Part shown: positions 6,980-15,090 of the stretch, one piece after another
Layout of the letters: every line of letters starts with the position of its first letter
Position numbering within the stretch: the first letter of the stretch is position 1
Source: a virus
DNA length: 50,779 bases
Strand: one strand, 5' to 3'
Virus record (IMG/VR): IMGVR_UViG_3300047560_000810
Span: 1-50,779 of that record
Position numbers and translations under genes: made by a program
The notes under the pieces: generated by a model
Databases searched by the model: none
What the model was told of the DNA's origin: nothing
What the model saw: only the letters and a program-made list of their open reading frames with translations

Positions 6980-7264
6980 ATGATTAAAGTGTTTAAATTG
7001 ATTAATGGTGAAGAGTTAATTTCTGAAGTTAAATCTAATTCCGATGGAACTTATACTTTAGAATCTCCTGCATCTATTATGATGCAGCAAACTGAACGTG
7101 GAATGGGTGTTGGAGTTGCTCCATACATGCCATATGCGGTCGGTAATATTACTCTTAATAATTCGGCTGTTGCAGCAGTAGCCGATGCAGACCCTAAAAT
7201 GGAAAATGAATATCGCCGTGTATTCGGTTCTGGTATTCAGATCGTCCCCGCAGGAACGATCTAA
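6980..7264 (+). CDS. Small phage protein, possible Sm-like fold
   Basis: 94 residues from ATG 6980, preceded by TTGAGGAATAAT. The start (KVFKLINGEELISEV followed by a Ser/Asp/Gly turn and YTLESPA) resembles the two-strand Sm1 pattern of LSm/Hfq-type proteins, in which an N-G-E block precedes a strand. Related short proteins occur in T4-like phages without known function. It is the last gene before a strong terminator. The fold assignment is tentative. Confidence 0.55.
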   Translation: MIKVFKLINGEELISEVKSNSDGTYTLESPASIMMQQTERGMGVGVAPYMPYAVGNITLNNSAVAAVADADPKMENEYRRVFGSGIQIVPAGTI

Positions 7265-7265
7265 A

Positions 7266-7333
7266 AAGTAAACCTAAAGTATTACTTTTAATAACCCCAC
7301 CAAGTGTGGGGTTTTGTCATTTAGGGCTTGACA
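7266..7333 (+). repeat. Intergenic terminator-promoter cassette, copy 1
   Basis: AAGTAAACCTAA, then a terminator stem identical to that at 39757, then ATTTAGGGCTTG leading into the -35 of a promoter. The second copy is at 39733-39797. The cores (AACCCCACCAAGTGTGGGG and ATTTAGGGCTTG) are identical, while the connecting bases differ. Confidence 0.8.
7293..7316 (+). terminator. Rho-independent terminator
   Basis: CCCCAC (7295-7300) pairs with GTGGGG (7306-7311) around CAAGT and is followed by TTTTG. Flanking AA/TT extends the stem by two pairs. Confidence 0.9.
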
Positions 7334-7356
7334 AAGTTGCAGGATTGATGTATAAT
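7328..7356 (+). promoter_or_regulatory. Consensus sigma-70 promoter
   Basis: TTGACA (7328-7333), 17 bp, TATAAT (7351-7356): a perfect match in both boxes with optimal spacing. It drives the small-gene and DNA ligase operon beginning at 7388. Confidence 0.9.
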
Positions 7357-7387
7357 AACTCTTATGATGAATCGAGAAGGAGTTATT

Positions 7388-7624
7388 ATGAAAGTCGGCG
7401 ACATTGTGAAGAGTCTTGATTTTAACGGTATCGACAATTGCTATATGGTCGGTCAGGTGGTTTCCATCAGCGAGATGTACGGTGATTTCCGTGCCAAGTT
7501 CATCAAGCGTGTTTGGCAAGGTGTTGAAGATAAAAAGTTCAAGACTGATTTCTTCACTGCTGCAGTCCAAGGTAATGCGTTCATGGACACTGACGCCTCT
7601 CCTCGTATTCAGGTGATCGCATGA
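7388..7624 (+). CDS. Hypothetical protein (78 aa)
   Basis: ATG 7388 follows AAGGAGTTATT; upstream in-frame ATGs lack a ribosome binding site. MKVGDIVKSLDFNG and VGQVVSISEMYGDFRAKFIKRVW suggest a small SH3-like or beta-barrel protein. First gene after the consensus promoter, coupled to the next by an ATGA overlap. Function unknown. Confidence 0.6.
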   Translation: MKVGDIVKSLDFNGIDNCYMVGQVVSISEMYGDFRAKFIKRVWQGVEDKKFKTDFFTAAVQGNAFMDTDASPRIQVIA

Positions 7625-7803
7625 GAGTCCTCCAAGAAACCACTAAAGACTGGGTTGGCACAGTCACGAATCACATCTACTACGTCACTGACGATAAAAT
7701 GAAGATGGTCGCATTCTATAACGTAAACACCAAAACAATCAAGAAGTTTAAGAAGCCCATCGGTTTCGATACTCGATACAGAACCTTTAAGGAATTGAAA
7801 TGA
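7621..7803 (+). CDS. Hypothetical protein (60 aa)
   Basis: Starts within the previous stop (ATGA). Predicted mostly beta strand (GTVTNHIYYVTDDKMKMVAFYN) with a basic end (KKFKKPIGFDTRYRTFKEL). Ends in a four-base overlap with the next gene. No family recognised; existence is supported mainly by tight packing in the operon. Confidence 0.55.
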   Translation: MRVLQETTKDWVGTVTNHIYYVTDDKMKMVAFYNVNTKTIKKFKKPIGFDTRYRTFKELK

Positions 7804-8012
7804 AGGGTGTTAAGTATAAAGATACTTTCCTCGCGTATAACAGCGAAGCATATCATCTCTGGGATACTAAGTCTTTCAAAGAACTTGATCGTCATCTAAA
7901 AGAACTTGATCAAAAAGAACAAGACCTACTACGCAGGTATACTCCAAAAACTGAAACAGAAAAGAACGTAGATTTTCTAAAACAATTGGTAAAACAAAAT
8001 GAATCTAAATGA
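7800..8012 (+). CDS. Hypothetical protein (70 aa)
   Basis: Starts in an ATGA overlap and overlaps the ligase start by 14 bases. The N-terminus reads YKDTFLAYNSEAYHLWDT. Residues 25-70 are a charged helix (FKELDRHLKELDQKEQDLLRRY) that could form a coiled coil. No family recognised. Confidence 0.55.
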   Translation: MKGVKYKDTFLAYNSEAYHLWDTKSFKELDRHLKELDQKEQDLLRRYTPKTETEKNVDFLKQLVKQNESK

Positions 8013-9288
8013 ATTTTTCGAGAACCTAGCCAGCAACGCATCCCGCAATTACAAAATCGAACAGCTGAAGAAAAACAGTGACAACGAAAACCTAAAAGAA
8101 GTTGTTCGGCTGGCTCTCGATCCTTTCACGCAATTCTATCAGCGCAAGATTCCTACGTACACCCCGAACCAAAACCCTCTCGGAGACAATCTGGATTGGG
8201 CGCTGGACCAACTGGTGACCATGCTCGCTTCTCGAAAGGTCACTGGCAATGCTGCCATCGAACATCTACAATATGTCCTCGAAAACGTGACTGCTGATAA
8301 CGCGAAGGTCGTTGAGCGTGTTATCCAGAAAGACCTCAAGTGTGGTGTCCAAGTCTCAACCGCAAACGCAGTCTGGGATAACCTTGTCCACGAATATCCT
8401 GTCATGCTCTGTTCTCCTTTCGAGCAGAAGCTGGTGGACAAAATCACATTCCCCGCCTACGTCCAACTGAAGATGGATGGTATGCGTTTCAACGCCATCG
8501 TTAAGGACGGTAAGTGCGAATTCCGTAGCCGAAACGGTAAAGAGATTCAGCTACTCGGTAATCTCGAGGAAGAGTTTATCAAGCTAGCCGATGGCACAAA
8601 CTATGTGTTTGATGGTGAGTTGCTTGTTGTTGACAAGGGTATCATCCTCGATCGTCAAACTGGTAACGGTATCCTGAATAAAGCCAACAAGGGTACGATC
8701 AAGATTGATGAGGCTCGTAAAGTCCACGCAACCATCTGGGACGTTATTCCTTATAAAGATTTTGTGAAGGGTGTGGGTGTCTTCACCTACAAATCTCGCT
8801 TCACTGTCTTGAAGGAAATGAAGATGCCGAAGAAGGTTTCTCTGGTTAAGAGTTGGGAAGTCGAGAACTACGAAACTGCAAAGGCACTATTCGAAGAAAT
8901 GCTGCAACGTGGCGAAGAAGGCATCATCTTGAAAGACATGAACGGTGTCTGGGAAGACAAACGTTCCAAAGGTCAGATTAAATTCAAAGGTGAGATGGAG
9001 TGTGACCTGAAGATTGTTGGTATCGAAGAAGGTACTGGCAAGTATGCAGGAATGCTCGGCGCTATCCTTTGCGAATCTGCCGATGGTGTTATCAAAGTCT
9101 CTGTCGGCTCGGGTTTTACCGATGACCAACGTAAGACCTACGGTAAAGAAATAATTGACAAAATCGCTGCGATCAAGTATAATATGAGAATCAAGAACAA
9201 AGCTGGAGAAGAGTCTTTGTTCCTACCGATCGTTCTCGAAATTCGCGATGATAAAGAAGTCGCAGACTCTAGTGAGGTTATTAAATGA
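7999..9288 (+). CDS. 30: ATP-dependent DNA ligase, gp30-like
   Basis: 429 residues (T4 gp30 is 487). Motif I is KMDG (158-161), with Lys158 the likely AMP-acceptor. Motif IIIa region FDGELLV (204-210), motif IV EEGIILKD (306-313), and motif V region QIKFK (326-330). The N-terminal helical domain corresponds to the DNA-binding domain of T4-type ligases and the C-terminal part to the OB fold. It seals nicks during replication and recombination. A consensus promoter for downstream genes lies inside its 3' end. Confidence 0.95.
   Translation: MNLNEFFENLASNASRNYKIEQLKKNSDNENLKEVVRLALDPFTQFYQRKIPTYTPNQNPLGDNLDWALDQLVTMLASRKVTGNAAIEHLQYVLENVTADNAKVVERVIQKDLKCGVQVSTANAVWDNLVHEYPVMLCSPFEQKLVDKITFPAYVQLKMDGMRFNAIVKDGKCEFRSRNGKEIQLLGNLEEEFIKLADGTNYVFDGELLVVDKGIILDRQTGNGILNKANKGTIKIDEARKVHATIWDVIPYKDFVKGVGVFTYKSRFTVLKEMKMPKKVSLVKSWEVENYETAKALFEEMLQRGEEGIILKDMNGVWEDKRSKGQIKFKGEMECDLKIVGIEEGTGKYAGMLGAILCESADGVIKVSVGSGFTDDQRKTYGKEIIDKIAAIKYNMRIKNKAGEESLFLPIVLEIRDDKEVADSSEVIK
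9155..9183 (+). promoter_or_regulatory. Consensus sigma-70 promoter inside the ligase gene
   Basis: TTGACA (9155-9160), 17 bp, TATAAT (9178-9183), perfect in both boxes, within the last 45 codons of the ligase gene. It would drive the zinc-finger protein, exonuclease and DNA polymerase genes beginning at 9285. Confidence 0.7.
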
Positions 9289-9812
9289 CACATGATGAAT
9301 TCCAAAAGCGTATGGAGGAGAAGCATCCCCATATGTTCAGTGGTCGCTATGGCGGTTTCGCTGTAGGTGAGGGGTGGTATCCTATTATTGAAAGTCTTTG
9401 CGCGAATATTGAACACCATATCAAGCAAGTGCGCCACCGTCGCGCTCGGGATCTTCTTCTTGATCGTGCTCGAGATCGAGGCTTGGACTACGTGGTTCAC
9501 TTTCTTGCTGGTGGTAAACCAGTTCGAGATTGGCACTACGAAGACGCAGAAATTATTATGAAGACCCCTCACGCCATCCAAGAATATGTTCCTCGAGTTA
9601 AGGTAGCGCAGATCAAAGAGAAGTTCGGTGGGCTGCGTTTCTACTACGATGGTGGCGATGATGTTGTGTATGGTATGGTCACAATGGCTGAGTCATGGGC
9701 GAGTCGTACCTGCGAGACTTGTGGCGCAAAAGGACACCAACGTGGTGGTGGATGGGTTCGTACTCTCTGTGACGAACACGAAGCCGAATATCAAAAGAGA
9801 AAGAATTCCTAA
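9285..9812 (+). CDS. Conserved phage protein with C-terminal zinc-binding motif
   Basis: 175 residues, with an ATGA-type overlap with the ligase stop. The block VAQIKEKFGGLRFYYDGGDD followed by GMVTMAESWASRTCETCGAKG and GGWVRTLCDEHEAEY is a pattern I know from many unrelated phages. CETC plus CDEH (CxxC and CxxH) probably bind zinc. The N-terminal half is charged and helical. Function unknown; it sits between the ligase and exonuclease genes. Confidence 0.7.
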   Translation: MTHDEFQKRMEEKHPHMFSGRYGGFAVGEGWYPIIESLCANIEHHIKQVRHRRARDLLLDRARDRGLDYVVHFLAGGKPVRDWHYEDAEIIMKTPHAIQEYVPRVKVAQIKEKFGGLRFYYDGGDDVVYGMVTMAESWASRTCETCGAKGHQRGGGWVRTLCDEHEAEYQKRKNS

Positions 9813-10384
9813 TGTTTATTTTTGACGTAGAAAGTTTGGGTGTTGAATCGAACGCTGTCGTTCTTTCGGCAGGTTTGATCCATTTCGATCCAAACAAAGA
9901 ACCAACCTATCAAGACCTACTTGATCAGGCGTGTTTCGTTAAGTTCAAAGCAAAGGAACAGGCGACTGTGTATGGTCGAACTGTTTCTCAATCCACTCTT
10001 GAGTGGTGGCAGAATCAACACGAGTACGTCAAGAAGGTTTCTCTTGAACCTTCTAGCGAAGATGTGACTGCCGAAGAAGGTTTAACCATCCTTCATAACT
10101 ATATGAATAAGTTTCCAAACGCAAGGAAACAAACTATGTGGGCACGAGGCTCACTTGATCAGCTAGTAATCGACTCGCTTGCCGTAAAGATCGGAGCAGT
10201 AGAGATTACAGACTACGCGCAATGGCGAGATGTCCGCACCGCAGTCGATATTATGTATGGCACTTCCAATGGATACTGTGAAGTTGACCATCCGCTATTT
10301 CAGAGGCATAATGTTATCAAGCACCACCCTGTCCACGACTGTGCGTTGGATGCTATGATGTTAATGTACGGAAAACAAGTTTAA
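9812..10384 (+). CDS. dexA: DnaQ-type 3'-5' exonuclease, DexA-like
   Basis: 190 residues (T4 DexA is 227). Exo I is FDVESLG (4-10), with the first metal-binding Asp and Glu. Exo II lies in MWARGSLDQLVID, and the Exo III motif is HHPVHDCALDAMML, of the DEDDh type with the general-base His. T4 DexA degrades ssDNA from the 3' end. It lies directly upstream of the polymerase, and the two genes share a base at the TAATG junction. Confidence 0.8.
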   Translation: MFIFDVESLGVESNAVVLSAGLIHFDPNKEPTYQDLLDQACFVKFKAKEQATVYGRTVSQSTLEWWQNQHEYVKKVSLEPSSEDVTAEEGLTILHNYMNKFPNARKQTMWARGSLDQLVIDSLAVKIGAVEITDYAQWRDVRTAVDIMYGTSNGYCEVDHPLFQRHNVIKHHPVHDCALDAMMLMYGKQV

Positions 10385-12870
10385 TGGAATTTTATACCAG
10401 TGTGCATCCTATGGGCGACAAAATGCTCGTCCGTGGATACGACAAGGGAAGAGCATATCAGCGTAAGGTGGATTTCTACCCTACGCTGTATGTCACTTCT
10501 AAGAAGCAAACTAAATGGCAAACTCTCGAAGGAACTTACGTTGATGAGGTAAAACCTGGATCAATCAAAGAGACTCGCGACTTTGTCAAACGCTATGATG
10601 GCGTAGAAGGGTTCTCAGTTTATGGCAACACTAATTACTCTTACCAATATATTAGCGATATGTATCCTGATGATATTCATTGGGATATGGATCTCTTTAA
10701 AGTTTTTACAGTTGATATTGAAACCACTACTGAAAACGGATTCCCCGATATCAAAACTGCGAACGAAGAGGTTCTTCTAATCACAGTTAAGGATCTGGCG
10801 TCCAAGCGTATCATCACGTTTGGTACTCGAGCATTCCTGCACAACCGTGACGATCTCGTTTACGTCCATGCGACCAACGAACACGATCTACTGCGTCAGT
10901 TTCTGGCGTTCTGGGAGAAGAGTTATCCCGATGCCATCACTGGCTGGAACACCGACTTCTTCGACGTACCTTATCTGATTCGTCGTATTGCTCGGGAGTT
11001 GGGCGACAAGGAAGCTGAACGTATCAGCCCATGGCGTTACATCAACGAACGTAAGACCTTCATCAAGGGTAACGAAGAGATTCACTACGACATTCTCGGT
11101 ATCAGCCAGCTTGACTATCTGGAACTCTACAAGAAGTATACCTACACTAAGCAAGAATCGTACCGACTTGATTATATCGCTGAGCAAGAACTCGGTGACA
11201 AGAAGAAGGAAAACCCTGGAACTGACTTCAAGGATTTCTACACTAACTACTGGCAACACTTTGTTGAATATAACATTCACGACGTAGAGTTGGTTGACAA
11301 GATGGAAGACAAGATGCGTTTGATCGAACTGCATCTGACCATGGCGTACAACGCGAAGATCAATCCTGAAGACGTTTACTCACAGGTTCGTATGTGGGAT
11401 ACGATCATCTATAACCACCTGCGTCAAAAGGGAATCGTGATTCCTCAGAAGACTGTTAGTGGTAAGGATGCTCAATTCGAAGGCGCATTCGTTAAAGATC
11501 CAATCATCGGTGGTCACAAGTGGGTTGCCTCGTTCGACTTGAACAGTCTGTATCCTCACCTGATTATGCAGTACAACATCAGCCCTGAGACTCTGACTTC
11601 CGAGAAGCTGAGTGTTAGTGTTGACCGTCTGCTTGGTCAAGAGATTGATACATCGTACGCTCACCAACGCGACCTAACTGTAACTGCGAACGGTTGGTGT
11701 TATCGTAAAGACATCAAAGGGTTCATGCCCGAGTTGATGGAGAAGATGTACAAGGATCGTTCCAAGTTCAAGAAGCAAATGCTTGGTGTTGAGCAACAGT
11801 ATCAGAATGATAAGTCTCAGAAGCACCTATTGAAAGAGATCTCTCGCCTCAACAACCTGCAGATGGCGATGAAGATTGCGTTGAACTCTGCTTACGGTGC
11901 GATGGGTAACCAGTACTTCCGTTACTTCGATATCCGTATGGCTGAAGGTATTACCACTTCTGGTCAGTTGTCCATTCGTTGGATGGCGAACAAACTGAAC
12001 GTCTTTATGAATAACACTCTGAAGACTAAGGATGTTGACTACGTTATCGCGATTGACACTGACTCGATCTACCTGTCTCTTGAGACTTTGGTCGAGAAGG
12101 TTGCTGGTGATAAAGATACCGCTGGTAAGATCAAGTTTATGGACAAGATCTGCGAAGACGTTTTCCAACCATTCATTGATTCAGGATACAAAGAACTGGC
12201 TCAGTATATGAATGCGTATGCTCAGAAGATGGTTATGAAGCGAGAAGTTCTCGCCGACAAGGGTATCTGGACTGCCAAGAAGCGTTACATTCTCCGTGTT
12301 CATAACTCTGAGGGTGTTCAATTCGCGAAGCCTAAGATCAAAGTCATGGGTCTTGAGATGGTTAAGTCCTCGACTCCTGCTGTTATTCGTGATACGTTGC
12401 GTAGTTCGATTGACGTTATTCTGGAAGACGACGAGAAAGAACTCCACAAGTTCGTCGCTGACTTCAAGAAGAAGTTTGATAGAATGCCTATTCAAGATAT
12501 CGCATTCCCTCGAAGCTGTAACGGTGTGAAGCAGTATGCTGGTTCTCCGATCTATCAGAAGGGTACTCCTATCCAAGTGCGCGCTGCGTTGTTGTTTAAC
12601 CACCACTGCAAACGCCATGGAGTTGATAAGAAGTATCAGGCGATTCGAGATGGCGACAAGATCAAGTTTGTTTATCTGAGAACTCCGAACCCGATTCACG
12701 AGAATGTGATTGCGTTCAGTCAGGAGTTGCCAGAGGAGCTAGGATTGAACGCATACATAGATTATGACCTGCAGTTCGAAAAGGTTTTCTTGGATGCGCT
12801 CCAGATCGTTATCGAACCGTTAGGATGGAAGACTCAAGAAGAAAGTTCATTGGAGGATTTCTTTGGATAA
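10384..12870 (+). CDS. 43: DNA polymerase, family B, gp43-like
   Basis: 828 residues (T4 gp43 is 898). The proofreading domain has Exo I DIET (111-114), Exo II TGWNTDFFDVPYL (186-198) and Exo III YNIHDVELVDKM. In the polymerase domain, motif A is FDLNSLYP (384-391, Asp385), motif B is KIALNSAYG (497-505), and motif C is DTDS (558-561). The end DFFG fits a clamp-binding tail such as that of T4 gp43. It is uninterrupted, with no intein or intron. It replicates the phage genome with the clamp and loader encoded at 2.5-4.9 kb. Confidence 0.97.
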   Translation: MEFYTSVHPMGDKMLVRGYDKGRAYQRKVDFYPTLYVTSKKQTKWQTLEGTYVDEVKPGSIKETRDFVKRYDGVEGFSVYGNTNYSYQYISDMYPDDIHWDMDLFKVFTVDIETTTENGFPDIKTANEEVLLITVKDLASKRIITFGTRAFLHNRDDLVYVHATNEHDLLRQFLAFWEKSYPDAITGWNTDFFDVPYLIRRIARELGDKEAERISPWRYINERKTFIKGNEEIHYDILGISQLDYLELYKKYTYTKQESYRLDYIAEQELGDKKKENPGTDFKDFYTNYWQHFVEYNIHDVELVDKMEDKMRLIELHLTMAYNAKINPEDVYSQVRMWDTIIYNHLRQKGIVIPQKTVSGKDAQFEGAFVKDPIIGGHKWVASFDLNSLYPHLIMQYNISPETLTSEKLSVSVDRLLGQEIDTSYAHQRDLTVTANGWCYRKDIKGFMPELMEKMYKDRSKFKKQMLGVEQQYQNDKSQKHLLKEISRLNNLQMAMKIALNSAYGAMGNQYFRYFDIRMAEGITTSGQLSIRWMANKLNVFMNNTLKTKDVDYVIAIDTDSIYLSLETLVEKVAGDKDTAGKIKFMDKICEDVFQPFIDSGYKELAQYMNAYAQKMVMKREVLADKGIWTAKKRYILRVHNSEGVQFAKPKIKVMGLEMVKSSTPAVIRDTLRSSIDVILEDDEKELHKFVADFKKKFDRMPIQDIAFPRSCNGVKQYAGSPIYQKGTPIQVRAALLFNHHCKRHGVDKKYQAIRDGDKIKFVYLRTPNPIHENVIAFSQELPEELGLNAYIDYDLQFEKVFLDALQIVIEPLGWKTQEESSLEDFFG

Positions 12871-13411
12871 TATTCGTATCATTAAGACTGGTCTTAACGT
12901 ATCGAAGATTCTAAGGCAGTTGGAGAAACATCCAGAAGATTGGGGAGTTCAGACTAGAGAGGATGGAGTAAAATCCATGCTCACCTACGGATTCCCTGAA
13001 GTTCAGGCTGGTGTTCTCCAGCTGGTCATGGGTGCAATCTCTGAGGTCGGACAGTATGTTGGTGACTCAGAAATCTGTGTACCAACTGCAGCCTATAATA
13101 GACATAACGAAGTGATTAGTTTCGTCAAACGTCACTTCAAGAAAGTCAGTCGTTGTGGTTTCCTTTCACTCCCAGTTGGTGGAGAGGTTGGAACTCATAT
13201 CGACATTGGAACTTACTACCAAACTAGGGATCGCTATCATCTGTCCATACAAGGCAGATACATATACACTGTAGGAGATGAATCTGTTACAGTGGAGCCT
13301 GGAACTCTACTTTGGTTCAACAATAAATTACCACATGGGACTAAAAACATTGGTGACAACGTTCGCGTTACATTCGTTTTCGATGTACCGCATTCGAAGA
13401 ATAATCCATAA
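12863..13411 (+). CDS. Aspartyl/asparaginyl beta-hydroxylase-like Fe(II)/2OG dioxygenase
   Basis: 182 residues, overlapping the polymerase gene by 8 bases. The jelly-roll core shows THIDIG with iron ligands His112 and Asp114, LPHGT with His158, and NVRVTFVFD with Arg168, which would bind 2-oxoglutarate. GRYIYTVGDESVTVEPGTLLWFNN between them is typical of the AspH family. Homologues hydroxylate Asp/Asn or other substrates; the target here is unknown. It is one of five such oxygenases in the window. Confidence 0.75.
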   Translation: MDNIRIIKTGLNVSKILRQLEKHPEDWGVQTREDGVKSMLTYGFPEVQAGVLQLVMGAISEVGQYVGDSEICVPTAAYNRHNEVISFVKRHFKKVSRCGFLSLPVGGEVGTHIDIGTYYQTRDRYHLSIQGRYIYTVGDESVTVEPGTLLWFNNKLPHGTKNIGDNVRVTFVFDVPHSKNNP

Positions 13412-13441
13412 TTGTCCTGCAATACTTTATAGGAGATAATA

Positions 13442-13693
13442 ATGAAACTATACAAATTTCAAGCCGAATGGTGCCAACCTTGCAAGATGCTAGGTAAAGT
13501 CATTGAGGACGCTAAGGACAAGATCACTACTGAGATCGTTTCTTTCGATATCGATCAAGAAATGATGACTGCGATTAACTATGGTGTTCGCGGTGTTCCA
13601 ACGCTAGTTCTTGTCGATGACGATGGTAAGGAAATCAAGCGCCAGTCTGGTTTGGTAAACGAGCAGCAACTACTCGACTTCTTAAAGGTTTAA
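13442..13693 (+). CDS. Thioredoxin-like protein
   Basis: 83 residues, with RBS AGGAGATAATA. Active site EWCQPCK with Cys11 and Cys14. The conserved cis-Pro is in GVRGVPTLVLVDDDGK, and the fold ends with NEQQLLDFLKV. It probably reduces the phage ribonucleotide reductase (31.9-34.7 kb) or host proteins. T4 carries the comparable gene nrdC. Confidence 0.9.
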   Translation: MKLYKFQAEWCQPCKMLGKVIEDAKDKITTEIVSFDIDQEMMTAINYGVRGVPTLVLVDDDGKEIKRQSGLVNEQQLLDFLKV

Positions 13694-13694
13694 T

Positions 13695-14762
13695 ATGAGC
13701 ATTCTTGAAAAGATTAAAAAGAACAGCACGATCAAAGACACTGCTATTCTGTCAGCGTCTAAATTCTTCACCAAGAAGGATATGGTTCCGACTAGCATTC
13801 CTGTCATCAACGTAGCGTTGAGTGGTCGTCTTGATGGCGGTCTAACTCCAGGTCTAACTATGTGGGCTGGTCCATCCAAACACTTTAAGACTGCGTTCAG
13901 TCTGCTAATGGCTAAAGCCTATCAGGACAAGTATGATGACGCTGTTGTTCTCTTTTATGATTCTGAGTTTGGTACTCCTCAGTCTTACTTTGATGCTTTC
14001 GGTATCGATACTGAGCGTGTTGTACATACTCCTATCACCGATGTTGAACAACTGAAGTTTGACATTATGCAACAGCTGAATAATATCGATCGTGGAGATC
14101 GTGTTATCATCGTTGTTGACTCCATCGGTAACTTGGCTTCTAAGAAAGAAGTTGAGGACGCATTGGAAGGTAAGTCTGCTGCCGATATGACTCGCGCTAA
14201 GCAGATGAAGTCTCTATTCCGTATGGTCACTCCTCACCTTACAATCAAGGACATCCCTATGGTTGTTGTTAACCACACCTACAAAGAGATCGGTTTGTAT
14301 CCGAAGGACATCGTTGGTGGTGGTACTGGTTCTTATTACTCAGCTGATAACATCTTCATCTTGGGTCGTCAGCAAGAGAAAGACGGTACTGAGGTTGTCG
14401 GCTACAACTTTATTATCAACGTAGAAAAATCTCGTTATGTCAAAGAAAAATCTAAAATTCCTGTCAGCGTATCTTTTGACGGCGGCATTAGCAAGTGGTC
14501 TGGTCTATTGGATCTCGCACTCGAATCAGGACATGTCATCAAACCTTCTAATGGTTGGTATCAAAAGGTAGACAAAGAAACTGGTGAAGTTGATGAGAAG
14601 AAGTATCGTATTAAGGATACTGAAACTAAGGACTTCTGGTTGTCTATTGTTACAAGCAAGTCGTTCTACGAATTCGTAAAGAACAAGTACTCTGTTGGTA
14701 ATGTTTCAATGGTTCAGTCTGACGATCTTGATAAAGCGTTGGAAGAATTAGAGCATGAGTGA
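13695..14762 (+). CDS. uvsX: RecA-like recombinase, UvsX
   Basis: 355 residues (T4 UvsX is 391). Walker A is AGPSKHFKT (58-66), very close to the T4 motif; Walker B is VIIVVDS (137-143). IPMVVVNHTYKEIG and DIVGGGTGSYYSADNIF are the conserved loop regions. It catalyses strand exchange for recombination-dependent replication and repair. The ATG follows the thioredoxin stop by one base. The acidic C-terminus (ALEELEHE) resembles that of T4. Confidence 0.95.
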   Translation: MSILEKIKKNSTIKDTAILSASKFFTKKDMVPTSIPVINVALSGRLDGGLTPGLTMWAGPSKHFKTAFSLLMAKAYQDKYDDAVVLFYDSEFGTPQSYFDAFGIDTERVVHTPITDVEQLKFDIMQQLNNIDRGDRVIIVVDSIGNLASKKEVEDALEGKSAADMTRAKQMKSLFRMVTPHLTIKDIPMVVVNHTYKEIGLYPKDIVGGGTGSYYSADNIFILGRQQEKDGTEVVGYNFIINVEKSRYVKEKSKIPVSVSFDGGISKWSGLLDLALESGHVIKPSNGWYQKVDKETGEVDEKKYRIKDTETKDFWLSIVTSKSFYEFVKNKYSVGNVSMVQSDDLDKALEELEHE

Positions 14763-15090
14763 TCATCTAGCTAAACCACCATTCGTGGTTCTGGAGAGCG
14801 CCACAACTGGCGCTTATCGACTAAAGTTGACAGAACCGCCATATGCGGGTATAATCTTTTCTTACGGTAAGGTTGCTTTTGATGAGAGTGGTGATAGCTG
14901 CAAAATGAGTTTCGAGTACGATGTACACGAAGATGCAGGTGTCACTTACATCAAAGAAGAACTTGAGCAGTACCTTGGAGATATGCTGCAGCTGATTATT
15001 TTAGAACAGCTGCAGAAGAATATGGTATCATATACAGGCGGAGTTGATGAGAATAGAACAACAGATTCTGAGCAGACTGATTTACGATGA
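14755..15090 (+). CDS. Conserved phage protein between uvsX and helicase genes
   Basis: 111 residues, overlapping uvsX by 8 bases and the helicase gene by 44. PPYAGIIFSYGKVAFDESGD..MSFEYDV is a beta-rich core, followed by a helix (YIKEELEQYLGDMLQLIILEQL). Proteins of this pattern occur at the same place in other T4-like phages without a function. A consensus promoter lies within its first third. Confidence 0.65.
   Translation: MSDHLAKPPFVVLESATTGAYRLKLTEPPYAGIIFSYGKVAFDESGDSCKMSFEYDVHEDAGVTYIKEELEQYLGDMLQLIILEQLQKNMVSYTGGVDENRTTDSEQTDLR
14827..14855 (+). promoter_or_regulatory. Consensus sigma-70 promoter inside a gene
   Basis: TTGACA (14827-14832), 17 bp, TATAAT (14850-14855). CCGC/GCGG around CATAT forms a small inverted repeat in the spacer. 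GGG precedes the -10 box, as in several promoters of this genome. It would drive the helicase gene. Confidence 0.7.

Noticed and set aside
8139-8447. Minus-strand ORFs inside ligase, polymerase and other long genes
   Set aside because: They mirror the codon pattern of strong plus-strand genes and have no ribosome binding site or family features.
13093-13098. TATAAT inside the AspH-like gene
   Set aside because: Upstream spacing holds no recognisable -35 box.
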